Assembly: GCF_000972845.2 (NCBI RefSeq)
Contig: NC_040032.1
Location: 18,904,636 to 18,968,635, forward strand
Direction of reading: 5' to 3'
Source of the DNA: Larimichthys crocea
Lineage: Eukaryota; Chordata; Actinopteri; Sciaenidae
DNA: 64,000 nt
Position 1 is the stretch's first letter. Each line of letters starts with the position of its first letter. Shown here piece by piece: positions 13,590 through 26,720 of the stretch. Under the pieces are notes generated by a model. The model was not told where the DNA came from and made no database searches. It saw only the letters and a program-made list of their open reading frames with translations. The position numbers were made by a program, and so were the translations under genes.

Positions 13590-13860
13590 GGCTGCATTTG
13601 TGAGGGATTTTAAGAACTTATTTGGACATTGAAACCTTAATTGATGACCAGTGAGTGTGAGGGACGATTAACCTGCTTGTCACGCAGTGAAACCCCCTAA
13701 TAAATGTTGTCTAATAAATGATGAAATTGATGACAAGAGATTCCACTGCTTATTTTAGAAAAAGCACAACAGACGTGATAAAAAAATAATAAAACATTCT
13801 AATCCAGCGAGGGGACAGACTGATCTGACATGAGGAGAATCGCCTTAAATAAAAACAAAA
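13590..13860. promoter_or_regulatory. Candidate intronic conserved element with repeated TAATAAATG
   Basis: Complex sequence with homeodomain-type cores (TTAATTGATGACC, GATTAACC) and two copies of TAATAAATG 13 bp apart (13699 and 13712 regions). No ORF is supported. The regulatory role is inferred from motif density only. Confidence 0.25.
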
Positions 13861-15371
13861 TTAGCATACACATAAGAAATAATAACTGAATGATAGTGCT
13901 GAAATATGTGTCCCTAAGGTCAAGAGTCTTAGTCTTAGTATTAATGCAATTATGTGAGAAGTAACAGCTTTTGTGTCATAGCCGTGCTGATACACACACC
14001 CACAAACAAAAAAAACAAAAACAAAAAAAAGAGTATCAATTTCCATTTGCACTCATTATCACCACCCAGGCATGATTGTCACCTAAGCTCATATGGTTAG
14101 AAGGGGAATAATCCAAGGAACTTTTAATTGTGCTTCCTGGGCAGTAAAACACTATTTCAAGCTAATCCCAGTTAGAAACCCGGATTCTCCAAAAGCTTAG
14201 AAGGTAGGATTCACTCTCTAATACCCTTAGCGTTACTCAGGAAGCCATTTCAACCTCTCCCCTATAGTTCCACTCAGTCTGAAGTGCTTTCCCCCCTTTG
14301 ACAAAGTCATTTTATTAAATAAAAGATGACAATAAGAAGAAAAAAAATTAAATAAATGACCGACTGGTTTCACTTCGCCAATGTGGCAAGAGCAAATTTT
14401 ACTGGAGAAAAAATATCAAAAGACCCCAAATACAAAGGGTGTTGTATTTGAACTTCTCGGCTGCCTACTTAAGAACAAATCATTCAAAGAGCTGTGGGTG
14501 CTGTGGGTGAGCAAACTGAATCACAAGATCGAAGAAGCTGGAAAAAAAAAAAAAAACACACACACAAAAAAGCTCATTACAGTAGCAGAAAGAACCTGCA
14601 TGCAAGAGTTCAGTTAGTTAGAAGTCATCTAACAGGCTGGATCAAACAATAAATCTAGATTTGTCCTCTTATTGAAATAAAGGGTGAGTTACCAGAGTGA
14701 CTTTAATCCATCACTATGTGGTGGCACAGGGCAGCACACAGGTGTGAGCATGTATATATGAGCAGCTCCCTGCAGTTTCCCCCTCCATGTCATTACTATA
14801 AATGACAGTGTGCTCTTAGTCAACCAGCCTGGTTAAATAAGGATTAGAAGGCTAAGCAGAAAATAACTCCACACTTTTGAGGGCAGCAAATTGTGTTTGT
14901 AAAGTCTGCAATCAGAAACCTGAAGCTCTGCTTTTGCCTGCAAATAATTTGACATCTCCGGTTCCCCTCTTGTGTGATAACTCTTTTTTTTCTTTCTTTC
15001 TTCCTCCCTCATTTTAACTAGACGTAAAGACACTTTCACTGAAGTGTTGGAACGGTGGGAACAAAGAGGAAAGAGAGCGTGTAAGATCACACATATAAAA
15101 GTATTTCTGTTAAAGCCCATCTCTGAGACAAACACCAGCCCCGCTGCTCCCTCTTCTCCCTGCCTCTCTTTTTGGTTTTGTGCATCAAAAGACCCTGCCA
15201 TCTGAAAATAGCACGTCAACATTTCTGTTTCGTCTTGTTGTTTCTTTCTTTTTAAAAAAAAAAAAAAATATTCTCAACAATGTTGCCAGTTTGCTGGATT
15301 CCTGTTTTTCCTCTGCTCCTGCTTTCTTGATCTGTGAGAGGTTACATCGCACCGAGTGAGACTGCCGGCTC

Positions 15372-15372
<1 letters not shown>

Positions 15373-15406
<34 letters not shown>
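15373..15406 (+). repeat. (TG)n microsatellite
   Basis: Seventeen TG units, followed by further interrupted TG/CG sequence to about 15437. It reads as CA in the zbtb16 pre-mRNA. Confidence 0.95.
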
Positions 15407-15409
<3 letters not shown>

Positions 15410-16885
15410 CTCTGTATGTGTTTGTGCGTGTGTGTGCAAAAGCAAAGCTTTGGTGGTCTATAAAAAGCAGCCAGACGAAGTCTTCCCTCTCTCCTCATGC
15501 ATTATGCATTGGCATCACCTTCCATCAAGTGACAGAAAAACCTCAAAGATGTCTAAGTTTAGCTTCCATTCTGAAAGCCAAACAGAGGAGGAGATGTGTT
15601 ATTTTGACTGCCACAGTCGAGCTAAGCACCTGTTACATCAATAAAAGCCGCGTTTCGCAACAAGAGCGACGACAACAACAACCTGTGTGATGGCACGGCA
15701 CTCACAAAATAATAAAAAAAAAATAAAAAAAAGCGGTTAAATTCAGATCGTAGCGGGGTGTACGTGAGTGAGGAAAGAGTTTAGATTAGATTAGATGACA
15801 CTGGATCGAACTTTGATCTCGTGGAGAAGTTTTGTCTTTACTGTGACAGTTAATAGCAAAGAGAAAATCCAAAAGGTTTATGTGGAAATAGCTTCATGAG
15901 TCACAAAAATGTTTGAGCAACTATTTCCAAAGGAAGTGGGATTTAGCAATACCGAATTGGATATTTCTGACTCACTAATCCAACTGATTTGTCTTAAGTA
16001 TTATTTTTCATCTGTAAATATGAAATTAAAGCAAACAAGAGCTTATGAAATGCCTCACTGACACACAGACAAAACACACACACACGATTATTAAATCTAA
16101 AAAAATCCCCTTGTGTTATTCAGTGCTTCGTCTATGCCAGTTCTACTGCTGGTTTTGATTTCTCTCTGTGGGTCAGTTTGACAGGTCAGTGTAAAGGTTT
16201 ATGTAGTCCAAGCCTTTTTAAGAGGCCTATATAATATGCACCCTAACTTTACTGATCACAGCCTCGCATTTTATTTCCTCCAGCATTATTTTATGCCGGC
16301 CATAAATCTGTCAACATAAAGACTGATTGGCAGATTTATACTTCAAATTCTTATAAAAAGCTGCAGATTCATTTCCTAATAACATTTGAGAAGATCTGCA
16401 AAATGAGAAATTTGGTTTTCTCAAAGCCCTTCAGTGAACTGAGACAGAGTTGAAATAAAAAAAAAACGACATGCAGAGAACAAACATGATTTAATAAGTG
16501 GGCTATATACATGCAGAAGTACTTGAGCATGACGTGATTGCTTCATTATTATGACTACTACTGCTGACCAGATGTTGCTTATCTCAGGAAATACTGGCTC
16601 AATATTTTGTCGACAGCAGCGTCCTAACTTCATAACGCTGCTCGGCGTAAACACTCTTGTTTGTCTGGAAAGGAAAGAGAGACCTTGTGATTTCATTATT
16701 TGTAGCCAGCGTGACCCAGAGCAGACCAGTTGACAAGGTGATCATTTTGGTATTTGGACACTGCTCTCAAACTATTATGCAATGCTTCTGGGATTGATTT
16801 ACTGTACGCCTCGCAACACTGAATAGATCACATTCTGGGAAAAAGATAGTGGCAGGCCAATGTGTTTGTGTGTGTCAGAGAGAGG

Positions 16886-16913
16886 CTGTGTGTGTGTGTG
16901 TGTGCGTGTGTGC
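16886..16913 (+). repeat. (TG)n microsatellite
   Basis: TG units with CG interruptions; a looser TG-rich zone extends from 16861. Confidence 0.9.
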
Positions 16914-17120
16914 GTATCTGTCTGAGTGTTTGGGTCTTGTGTGTCTATCCATGGAAAATAACACGGATACGATTATTAGCGGCAATGACTGTATCTCGGC
17001 TCAGGGAAATAGAAGTGCTTAAGAAGAAAAGAAGTAAGATTGCAGGGACTTATTTTGACACTTGAGATGGCCGCAGGCAGGTTGTTTTGATGTCTCTGAC
17101 CTCGGGAACTCTGTGTATGT

Positions 17121-17126
<6 letters not shown>

Positions 17127-17155
<29 letters not shown>
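17127..17155 (+). repeat. (TG)n microsatellite
   Basis: About fourteen TG units; a looser zone begins at 17111. Confidence 0.95.
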
Positions 17156-17157
<2 letters not shown>

Positions 17158-17315
17158 GCTTGGGGAGGTTCAGGTGGCAGCAGTGGCGCTAGGCCATCTG
17201 CACTGTCATTCACTGCACGTCCGCCTTCCAAGAGTTGCACAGCACCCACGGGCATCCCAAACAGCCCCAGCCGGAGCTCTGCAGGGCTGCAGTAAACAAG
17301 TCGCTCTCATCTCAA

Positions 17316-17318
<3 letters not shown>

Positions 17319-17351
<33 letters not shown>
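17319..17351 (+). repeat. (GT)n microsatellite
   Basis: About sixteen GT units, the second long tract within 250 bp. Confidence 0.95.
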
Positions 17352-17352
<1 letters not shown>

Positions 17353-18441
17353 CGGTGACACTGTGTGATACTATATTCCTGTAAACATCATAGCACCATA
17401 GCATGAGTGTTTTTGTTTTCCTTGTCCTGGCCAAGGTGTGCTTCCACCTAGATTTGCATGTTATGTACATACATTTTTACAGCCATAGGGACAAAGTGTA
17501 CATACAGTATATATATTTATATTTAGACTGTGCAGAGCTGCTTATATGGAAAACATACATATGCAACATTTGCACTTGCTGTAAACTGACATATTTGTTT
17601 TTAACCTGCTTGTATTATAATGCACGGAAACTAAATCATTTAAATAGATAATTCTTCCTTTTACTGCTTCATATTCAGGTTTAGTTTTTTAGTATTTTAA
17701 ATATATTACCGAATTCTTTACTTTACCTCAGTTGGTACCAACATTATTGGCTATTCAAGAAGGATACTAGCTAATGAAAAGTCATTATTTTTAGTAATTG
17801 CAGTTTGGAGGGATTTCGACCTGTTCAGATCAAGACTTAAATATTTTCTACTCTTGATTATGATTTTTGTAGTCTTAGACCTTAGACATAGTCAATTGTG
17901 CAATTCTGGGAATCATAGTTTTGCCCAAACTTTCCTTCCAGAAAATAAAGTTATACCCTTATGGGAAAATAACTGTATTAAATATGACTAACTACAGACT
18001 AAGCTAAGTCAAAGGAAGCAAAAAGATAATGAAGCATGACAATTGCTCCTATTTCTAGCAGCCCCCCTAATTTTCCCTGGAGACTCTAAACCTGACTTTG
18101 GAAATCATTGGTGTGTATTATGTAACCGTGGCTTGCGTCTGCTCTTATTTATACCTGATGTCTCTTCTTTGCTGCTGTAACAAGGCAGCATCTTTCAGTC
18201 TCATCATATCTGACCTAAAACCTGTTGTTAACTATGGATAAACACATTGCCTGTGACTGTCACAGCTTATATCTTTGCACAGCACCTTATTAAAAAAAAA
18301 AAAAAGGAGAAAACTTCAGCGAGTGAGTATGACAGCTGAACAGCAGCCAGTGAATGGAGTGGGCGGTCTGCGCCAAGAATTTCTGTCGGCTTGAATCAAT
18401 GCCTTTTCCTGCTCAGTGGAGGGTCATGTGAGAGTTTGGGT

Positions 18442-18458
18442 TTGTGTGTGTGTGTGTA
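18442..18458 (+). repeat. (TG)n microsatellite, short
   Basis: About eight TG units. Confidence 0.85.
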
Positions 18459-19608
18459 TATTTGTGAAATATAGCTAATAACAGAGCAATCCACCACCCC
18501 CTTTTTCTTTTGATTCCACCTGTGCTATGTTGTGCTGGTCCAGCCCGTGCTGCCTGGTGGCAGTCCACTTAATGACATTGGTGTAATGCAGAAAGAAGAA
18601 AAGAAAATTGAGTATTACTTATGCATCAGGTAAGCCGTGAGATTCCAAAAGGCAAATGTAAGAGGTTTTAAAGCTGCTAGGCACTAAATTTAAGACCAAT
18701 TTAAAAACAAAGCTGTGACAACTAGCCTTTTTCTAATGTTGTTAAACTATAAATGAGCAGAATAAGAAAAAAAGAACACCAGCAGATGAAATGGAAAGGA
18801 GGGGGATGTCCTGCTGGGTTTAGTCGAGGAATAGGACACATATTGTTCTCCTTAAGTACAAAGAATTCTTCACAGAATGACACGAGATTATAATGAGATT
18901 ATGGGAGTTTAAGATGTTGTAAGGACCTATCAACACCTCGTATTGGGTCAATGTCACTGCTTTACACAGAGAGGGACTGAACACCATGAGACAAGAGCTC
19001 GAACAAGAAAAGAAGGAGAGAGGGAAAATATACTGTGCGAGCGAAAAGGATAAAATATGTGCTGACAGCTTTTTGGCCAGAGGGCTAGAACACTGAAATA
19101 GTAGCGTCTGGGTGTCAGGCCGGGGTCGCTCCCTTCACTCGAGAGCAGAGTTTCTCCGACCCGGCTAGGAAAACATCACACACCACTACAGTCAACTGAT
19201 AATCTAGTATTTGACAGATAATGTACTAACTTGTCCAAATGTGACACTAATGCACCTTGGACTGGGCCGAAACTGTAGGGAAACCTTTCAGCTGAATAAA
19301 ATCATTTTATCTATTCAGGAATTGCTTACAGAAAATACTGAATAGACAGGAGGAGTGGGATGAATAAAAATAATAAAATAAGTGCATTATAGCTATTTCA
19401 CAATGCACATAAAGGTTTTGCACTACACATGAAGTAATGGCATTGGACAATTTATTATTCTGACGATTGCTACAAGGACTTTGGTGTGTTGTGGTGATTT
19501 GGACCGGTGGTGAGAGCGGGGTGGGTGTACCTTTTCTTTACAACTGGTTAGAGAAAGCATAAAGGAAGAAATCGATATGACTGCTAATGCTGTGACTCAC
19601 CAGACACA

Positions 19609-19658
19609 GTGTGTGTGTGTGTGTGTGTGTGTGTGCATGTGTGTGCGTGTGTGCGTGT
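19609..19658 (+). repeat. (GT)n microsatellite, interrupted
   Basis: About thirteen pure GT units, then GCATGTGTGTGCGTGTGTGC. Confidence 0.95.
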
Positions 19659-20463
19659 CTGTATGCATGGGAGGCGGGCAGGCAGACAGGGAGGAGGAAT
19701 GGCAAGCAAAACAACAAACAGGACCTTTAAATGTTCTTCATGACACAACCACTGTGTGTTTGTGTATGTCCCTAACTACTAACTATCAGACTATATGTAA
19801 TCCATTATCATCTATAAATTAATTAATAAATGAGAGGATATGAACAGTGTTCTTACAGGTATAGCTACACCGAAAGCAACATTGCTTGCAATAGAGCAAT
19901 TTGAAAATAAGAGTCCTCACTATCACTCATGAAAAAAATTGCACCAAACTGGCTGTCAGACACAGCACGAGTGAAAGATTATGCAAATATGCCACAGATT
20001 TACAAGGTGCTTATCTACGGCGTAGGTTGCCTGTCATATTGCTTTAAAAATAAGTAAATTATGTTGGAGATGAATTTACTTTGTAACACTCAAAGGCCTA
20101 CATTTGGAAAAGTTCATGTGAAGCTTAGTCAAAGTTCAACAACTTGAGTGTGCCACAGTCAGAATGGAGATCGCACCGAAACAGGAAACAAGCACTTTTA
20201 AGAACAACGCGGATGATTTTGTTTTCTGCGCTCGCATCAAATCAAAATAGTGGCTTTAAGAAATACAAGAAGACAAACACAGACACACACACGCACACAC
20301 ACTCCAACCACTTCTTTTGGTAAGAAAACTATCCGTTTCTCTTCCACAACAGCAAATCACACAGCTGCTCAGAAAATGTCCCAACCTACTTGAACAGAGC
20401 AGGCATCTTAGTGTGTCTCATGGTTGGTTAAATATTTGCCAGCTGGGGTGCTCTCTTCTCTGC

Positions 20464-20466
<3 letters not shown>

Positions 20467-20498
<32 letters not shown>
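20467..20498 (+). repeat. (TG)n microsatellite
   Basis: About sixteen TG units. Confidence 0.95.
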
Positions 20499-20501
<3 letters not shown>

Positions 20502-22904
20502 GCCTGTTTGTCATGAAAAGCACAGTTCAGGTGCTCAATCAATCATACATGTAGATAGAATCCAATAAGCACGGAGCTAGACTGCAGCTGGGGTCTACGG
20601 AGACAAGAGACAGAGAGAGAGCAGCTATACCCATGTTGGCAGTGCTCGCTCTATCACCCCATCTCAGCAGATGCCATGTTACAGAGAGGGTAATTAATAG
20701 CCCAGTGGGGCCTGGGCGAGAATCGCCAAGACACCCTCTTACACACATACACACACACACAAAATAATAATGTCTCCATTTGCCCCCCGGAGCAGCTTTG
20801 TGCCAACTAGCCTTCACCTCATTATGCCAATCAAATCGACCAGGGGGTGTGGAGGGTTTGGGGTGGAGGGGGAGTGGAGAAGGGAGGGAACAAGCTGTCC
20901 TTTCTCATTCGGTCACTCACTTTCACCGTCCATGTGTTCATTATAAAGACAGATTTGGTCCTAATAAGAGTGTCATCACACCGAGCTGTCAGGAAATGGC
21001 CAAAGCACTGTGTTGTTGTTGGGTTTTTTTGTACGTTGGTTTGGGAATGAGCCGCTCACCGCTGCTCTTCTTCCAAGAAGCTAAAAATGTTGGATTTACC
21101 AGCTGCCAGTTCTGAGCCACACACCCTGAGCTGCAGCTGGGTTTTCACAGTTCACTCTGCCTTTTCCCTCTAAACTGCACAGGGTAAACTATTTACAGTC
21201 TGGGTGCCAGCAAACTACTTTAAAATAATAACAGGGATTTAAGTGGAAACAATTTCACGACTCAAACTTTGTCATGTCAACTTAATCTTTACTTTTAGAG
21301 CAAAAGTCCCCTTGACACTTGCTCGCACATGCCAGCAAGTTTATTCCTTTTAATATTTGTCCTACCTTCTTTTAGTTCCAAATAAAAATAAATAAATAAA
21401 AAAAAAAAGTTTGGTTTGGCTTGTGCTTCTCAGAGGACGCATGATGTCTGCACATAGTGTTTAGTTTAGTAGGACAACGTGATCTTTTTTTATTCCCTGG
21501 AAATTTGGCCGGACAGCAGAGAACTTTGAAAAAAAAAAAAAACTGTTGAAATCAGCAGCATTTTCAGACAAATTGTGATTCAAACTCTTGATCCTAAGTT
21601 AAATTTATTGTTTTGTTTTTAAATGTTGGCTGTGTGCAAGTAAAAGTCATCAGGTGGAACTTTCGCCACATTAATGGGAATCTTTTACTGAGTGAAAAAC
21701 TCTAAGAAGACGAGGGAAACTGTTTACTCATGACCCATGTATTCTTAAAAAAAGTGCCATTGTTTGATTAATGGATTGTGAAAAATACCGTTCCCTGTTA
21801 AGACTTTTCCCTATCACGCAACAACATTGCATGCATACATATTCAGTCAAATATAATGCGACAGGAGGTTTTGTACCCTCTTTTACCTATTTTGGTTAGC
21901 TAGTTTGACATCTTTTTACACTGGCTTAAGCAAAGACAAAGAAAACTGATATTTACACAGGCAGTGGTGGAGACCAAACCATAGCAAGGCTTTTAGAGTC
22001 TGACCCTTAGTGGCCACAAATTAATGAATGCAGCTTTAAACCTTACTTTTTTTTATTTTGACTCTGTTAACAGTAATCTTAAAACAATCAAGCGTGATTA
22101 AATCCCTTGACTAACAGTAAAAATCTGATGTTCTAACAATGAATCACTGTATACACATTTTTTGAAAGCATTTACTATATTGTTCCTCTTCTGACTCATA
22201 GGATGCGAGTGATTTCAATTTCATTCATTTTATTTTACAATTTGTTAAAAAAAGAAGAACTGTGTTGTTAAGTTAGCACCACCTAAAGCAGTTCTTCCCG
22301 AACACCCAAGTAAGTAAATCCTTGGCTACACATTTGAATGACAAGTAATCTATATAAAAAGGCTGGAAACTGCAGGTCAGAAACATCTATTTACTTAAAT
22401 GTTCCCTCTTGAAATCATGTGAGTTTTACATTTCCCCTCAGTGTGTTTTTCCATCACCGCCACAAAGAACTAGACACCCTGACCTGCCATCTTCAGGCAG
22501 TGGGGGAGGTATAAGGAGAGGTACTTAGTGGCAGCCAGCCGCTGCAGAGGGTCTTCTTTGGTGTCACAACAGTGTTTAGGCCGTTTCGGTAAACACCAAT
22601 GGTGCATTTCATCCCCTGTAGCCTCATTGAAATCAGCTTCTTAACAAACACATCTCCATCCTCTTATTTTGTCGCTGACCCACTCCTCCAACTCAACCCC
22701 GCTTCCCCCTCGCACCCATTGCCACCACCAAACTTCCCCTGTGTGTTACCTGAGACAAGCAATTTACCTTTTTTGTTGTTTGCCTGACCTAGAGAAAACA
22801 ATTTCAGAGGGGTCTTCCTGCGCTCTTAACAGCCCTTCGTTTGAACAGGTAAAGGCGACTGGCGTGCCACAATGGCTTTTTTTTTTCCTCCTAGAAGATG
22901 AATT

Positions 22905-23215
22905 GGCGAGCTGTCAGCTTCAGACAGGCCGAGTAGCAGTGTTTCTGTAATGGGACACTGGAAGTGTCTTTGATTAATGGAAGAGCCATACTGAGCTGTT
23001 AGGGAACCCGCCGTGGCCCAGCGAGAGCGATTGAGCGGCGGATACATGCCGACAGATGTGCGAGGGAGCGCGGGCCTCGATACCAGCAGAGAAGGAAGAA
23101 AAGGAGAAGGAGGAGAGGATAGAAAACGGTACTCTGCCTGGCATTCAGCCATTTTTAACCTGAAGCCTATTTTCCCATCTGCTTTCATCACATAGATTGA
23201 TTTAGACCTGAATCT
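22905..23215. promoter_or_regulatory. Candidate intronic conserved element with TCF/LEF motif
   Basis: A G+C-richer, CpG-containing, non-repetitive block. It includes CTTTGATTAA at 22968-22977, which fits the TCF/LEF consensus joined to a homeodomain TTAA core. The minus strand is open for 157 codons (22826-23299) but the translation has no recognisable domain, so I treat the open frame as incidental. Conservation is not tested. Confidence 0.3.
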
Positions 23216-24004
23216 TGTCAATTGCTTCACTACTGAGATACTTACATCTTTGCTTGCCTCCACGAGGCTCCACAATCCAGTTTTCGGATGCTTCAACAAT
23301 AATTAATGCCAGCAAAAATATGAAGAGAGAATTTAAAAATCAGTTTTAACACAAATACAAAAACATTTTTCATATGGATCCCTTAAAATTTTAGTTATAG
23401 CGCGCTTGTTCTCTGCTTGCGAGGCTGTAAAGTTGACTTGCTTTCATCCTTTCTTGCCAGAGAGCTCACAGAAAGCAGACACAAATACATTCAGGGGACA
23501 CTAGCCATCCTCTAACTTTTGGAGAAACCCTTAAAGCCAAAGTCAAAAAGGAAAGATTTTTTAACTGCGGCAGAGACACAAGCATCACATGTCTCTGACT
23601 CTGCGCTGTTATTGTCCCCATGTCTATTCTTGTAGGTGAAATCTCAGCCAAGAGCGATATGTTTCCTTTCTTCTCATCTCAAAATACATTTTACTCAGTC
23701 TCTCATTTAGACGTTGTCGTCTTTTGGCTCCAGCTGATAAACAAATCAACAAAAAAAAAAATTCCTCATGTAGAAAACACAAAGAAATATAATTTTACTT
23801 TCCTGTTATTAGCCTGAAACCCATCAGCGCTGAGGAGAAGAGGCAGACTAGAGTTGTACTGTAAACAGGCAGAGTCTCTAATTCCTCCCTGTACAAATAT
23901 GTCAGAATAAACACTTATCTTTGAGAACAGCTGAGTAGACTTATGTGGAATGTTTCCCCTTGCAAAAGATAGCAAAAATATAAATACCCGCATTTTAAAT
24001 GCTC

Positions 24005-24200
24005 ACTGATAAAAATGGAACAAAATCATCCATCCATGACGACCGCTGTTTACAAGACAGCTGGAACAGAGGGTTCCAGGCCGCGCTCTCGCCGCTCTTT
24101 TTGTTTGGAATAATGCTTGTTTATTGGAATTGTGGCATTGCTGTGTTTTAAATGGAAGGAACAGCATTTTACAAGGTAATTAGTCAGGCTATAATCCCAC
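24005..24200. promoter_or_regulatory. Candidate intronic conserved element with forkhead motif
   Basis: Complex sequence running from ATGACGACCGCTGTTTAC through TGTTTATTGGAATTGTGG to GGTAATTAGTCAGG. It contains forkhead-type TGTTTAT/TGTTTAC and homeodomain TAATTA cores. It ends at a CA microsatellite near 24209. Inferred from texture and motifs only. Confidence 0.28.
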
Positions 24201-24208
24201 ACTCAGTC

Positions 24209-24224
24209 ACACACACACACACAC
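24209..24224 (+). repeat. (CA)n microsatellite, short
   Basis: About eight CA units. Confidence 0.85.
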
Positions 24225-24789
24225 CACACTCTCACATACTGCCTTCTTCAGAACACTGCATCCTAATACTATCATGTGACAAACCACTTTTGTCACCCTT
24301 AATTCTGCCCATTCTGTCATGCACAAACCACCAGGCGAAGGATGGAAATACTTATGAAGTAAAAAAAAAAAAAAAATCCTTATACATATAACAAGCGGTA
24401 ACTGCATTTCAAAGTGGCCTGACACTTTTCTATAAGTTTTCTTTAATTCCTCTTCCTGTTGCAACCTCATTATCAGCTCTAACAGGGATTGGAGGGATTT
24501 TAGGTGAGGGCCATGGTGGGGGGTTGAGGATGGGTGTTTATGTTGGCCCTTGTTTCCAGGGTCGGGAACTGTCCCGAGGGAGCGCATTCCTCACCCAGAG
24601 CAGGACTAAAGGTATGTGAACCATCTGGACAAAGCCATGAGCCACAATGGACCTACACAGGCCCATCCATGTGGTCCGATGGCCAGTCAGCGCTTGCACA
24701 CTGTCAACTTTTTCATTCCCACTGGCGCTGGAGGCAAGGAGTTAGATATCCATCGGCTCCACAACGGGCCAGCCATAACTTCCACTGTT

Positions 24790-24810
24790 TGTGTGTGTGT
24801 GTGTGTGTGT
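24790..24810 (+). repeat. (TG)n microsatellite
   Basis: About ten TG units. Confidence 0.9.
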
Positions 24811-25869
24811 TCCGTGGTTTCTTCCTCCTGGCTCAACCAGGGTGAACAGGGTCATTTGTGAGGCCCACTGTGATGCCCGCACCACTGTGTGGATGTAAAG
24901 AATGCTGCAGGTCAACATATCATTAGCTGAAGGGTCAATGAGGCGATTGTTTCCTTATTCGCTTGTTTTATCACCATTTCAAATCATCATATGACTCCAG
25001 CTTGCAAAAAAATGGCATACATACCAGCAATGAATGCACAAGTGACAAATGAAATGCCTGCTCACCATTTCCTTATCACAGAATGCTGATTTTAGCTCAT
25101 TTCTTCAGTGCTTAACAAAAAGCTCTGGCACCGAAAACTGACATGGGATTTTGGAAGTTAAAGGCTAATTACCCCAAATAACAAAATCATATTTAGTCAC
25201 TTATGCCTAGTTTTGCAGATAGTTTTAGTTTACTATGGCAAGTTTTGGAGATTTTGGAGTTTTGGAGATTGACCTCAATACAATGGAGGGAATTGGAATT
25301 TTGTTTAGGGTGGAGGCAGAAATCTGTTTTCAGTCTTTGAAGCAGAAGTTTATTAAAGCCAGAGTGAAAAGGCCTTAGAAACAGCACTGGGACTGTAAAG
25401 CTCTCCTCTGAAATCCATGTTATCAAATGACTTAAAAACAAACATGGAAACACTGATATATTTCCATTTATTACAAACCGTCCATCAAAACTAACGACTT
25501 TGCAAATGCATGTCTTAGAAAATCGAAATCGTCTTTTGCTGCAGTTCATCACACATAGATAACACCACCTATGCAAGTTTCAACAATCTGCTAAATGATT
25601 TCCATGCCGTTCAGACATGAACACTCACTTACAGCTCCGTAAATGCGCAGATGAACTGTAGAGGATACATATTTAAGTAGCTAAAAACACACTGGCACTT
25701 CTACCCTCGTGTATTGGTATAACACTACAAATAGACATCAAGACCCAGTCTCATCAGACCATGAATTCACACGCTGGCAGTGGAATCACCCTCACTTGGT
25801 CCGGTCTGATTGTTAGCTCACAGAGGACTGCTTCAGACGGCTGGATGAGTGCTGTTCTGGAGCTGAGTG

Positions 25870-26100
25870 GCCTTCTCAGATAGAGAGCAGAGATGGAGCA
25901 TCGGGGGCAGCAGCACAGCAGCTGCGTCTAATAAAGAAACTGAATTTGATAATCAGCCGAGACAGTCAATTTGCTAATAAGGGATTCTAATTAATTAATC
26001 AATGTGCATTTGGTGGGAGCAGGGGCTATTGTCAAGAGCGGTCAAGTGCAGTTTGCTGTGCCTCTCTTTACCCCCCCTCCCTCCTTGGCTCATTGCTTAA
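25870..26100. promoter_or_regulatory. Candidate intronic conserved element, homeodomain-motif rich
   Basis: Contains TTGATAATCAGCC, GCTAATAAGGG and CTAATTAATTAATCAATG in about 90 bp, followed by unique sequence with GGTCAAGTGCAG. Dense TAAT cores are typical of developmental enhancers but are also expected by chance in AT-rich DNA. Confidence 0.25.
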
Positions 26101-26720
26101 CACATAAGTTGATTTCAATTTCATTTGGCACTCTGCAAATCTTCTCACTGCAGAGGGACTGGGGAGGACGATTAAGTTTGAGTGGGCACAGAGAATCTGG
26201 ATGTGTACACGAGGATGTGCACTGTTTCTTCACTGAGAATAATACAGGACTTTTGTTGTGCCCTAACACACGGAATTATTTGAACTAAGTGATAACAAGC
26301 CTTTGAGAACCTACCCCTTTTTGTCATTTGTTGCAGTGTGTGTGATTTATTCTTTTTTGAATTAACTGGGAAAGACAATCCACATATGGTTGAAAGTAAA
26401 TATGCATTAATGACAGCAGCAACAGACAGGACATAACAGTTATCACCAGAACAAAAGAGTTCAACAACACTGAACAGGGTCAAGGCGTTAAATGTAACAT
26501 ACACCAGTTGTGAAAACTATAGACGAAGCACAATTTCTTCTTTTTAAACTGCAGTCCTTTCACACTAGACTCTTGATATAAATGAGCTTGGCTTGAGGTT
26601 TTACAGAACACAGAAACAGTCTTGAATTGCATCTTGAAGCAATAATTGACACCACACTTAGCAGCTCCAACCATACTACCAAAGCTTGTGTTTGAAGTGG
26701 CAAATGTGTTCACTTTCAGC

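Noticed and set aside
19845..19858. Glucocorticoid response element (TGAACAGTGTTCTT)
   Set aside because: The half-sites GAACA and TGTTC are separated by one base instead of the three required for a GRE.
15334..20568. CVCVCV-type ORFs over TG repeats
   Set aside because: All are translations of (TG)n microsatellites.
22826..23299. 157-codon minus-strand open frame as a gene
   Set aside because: No recognisable family and no supporting start context or splice structure. Kept only as part of a candidate conserved block.
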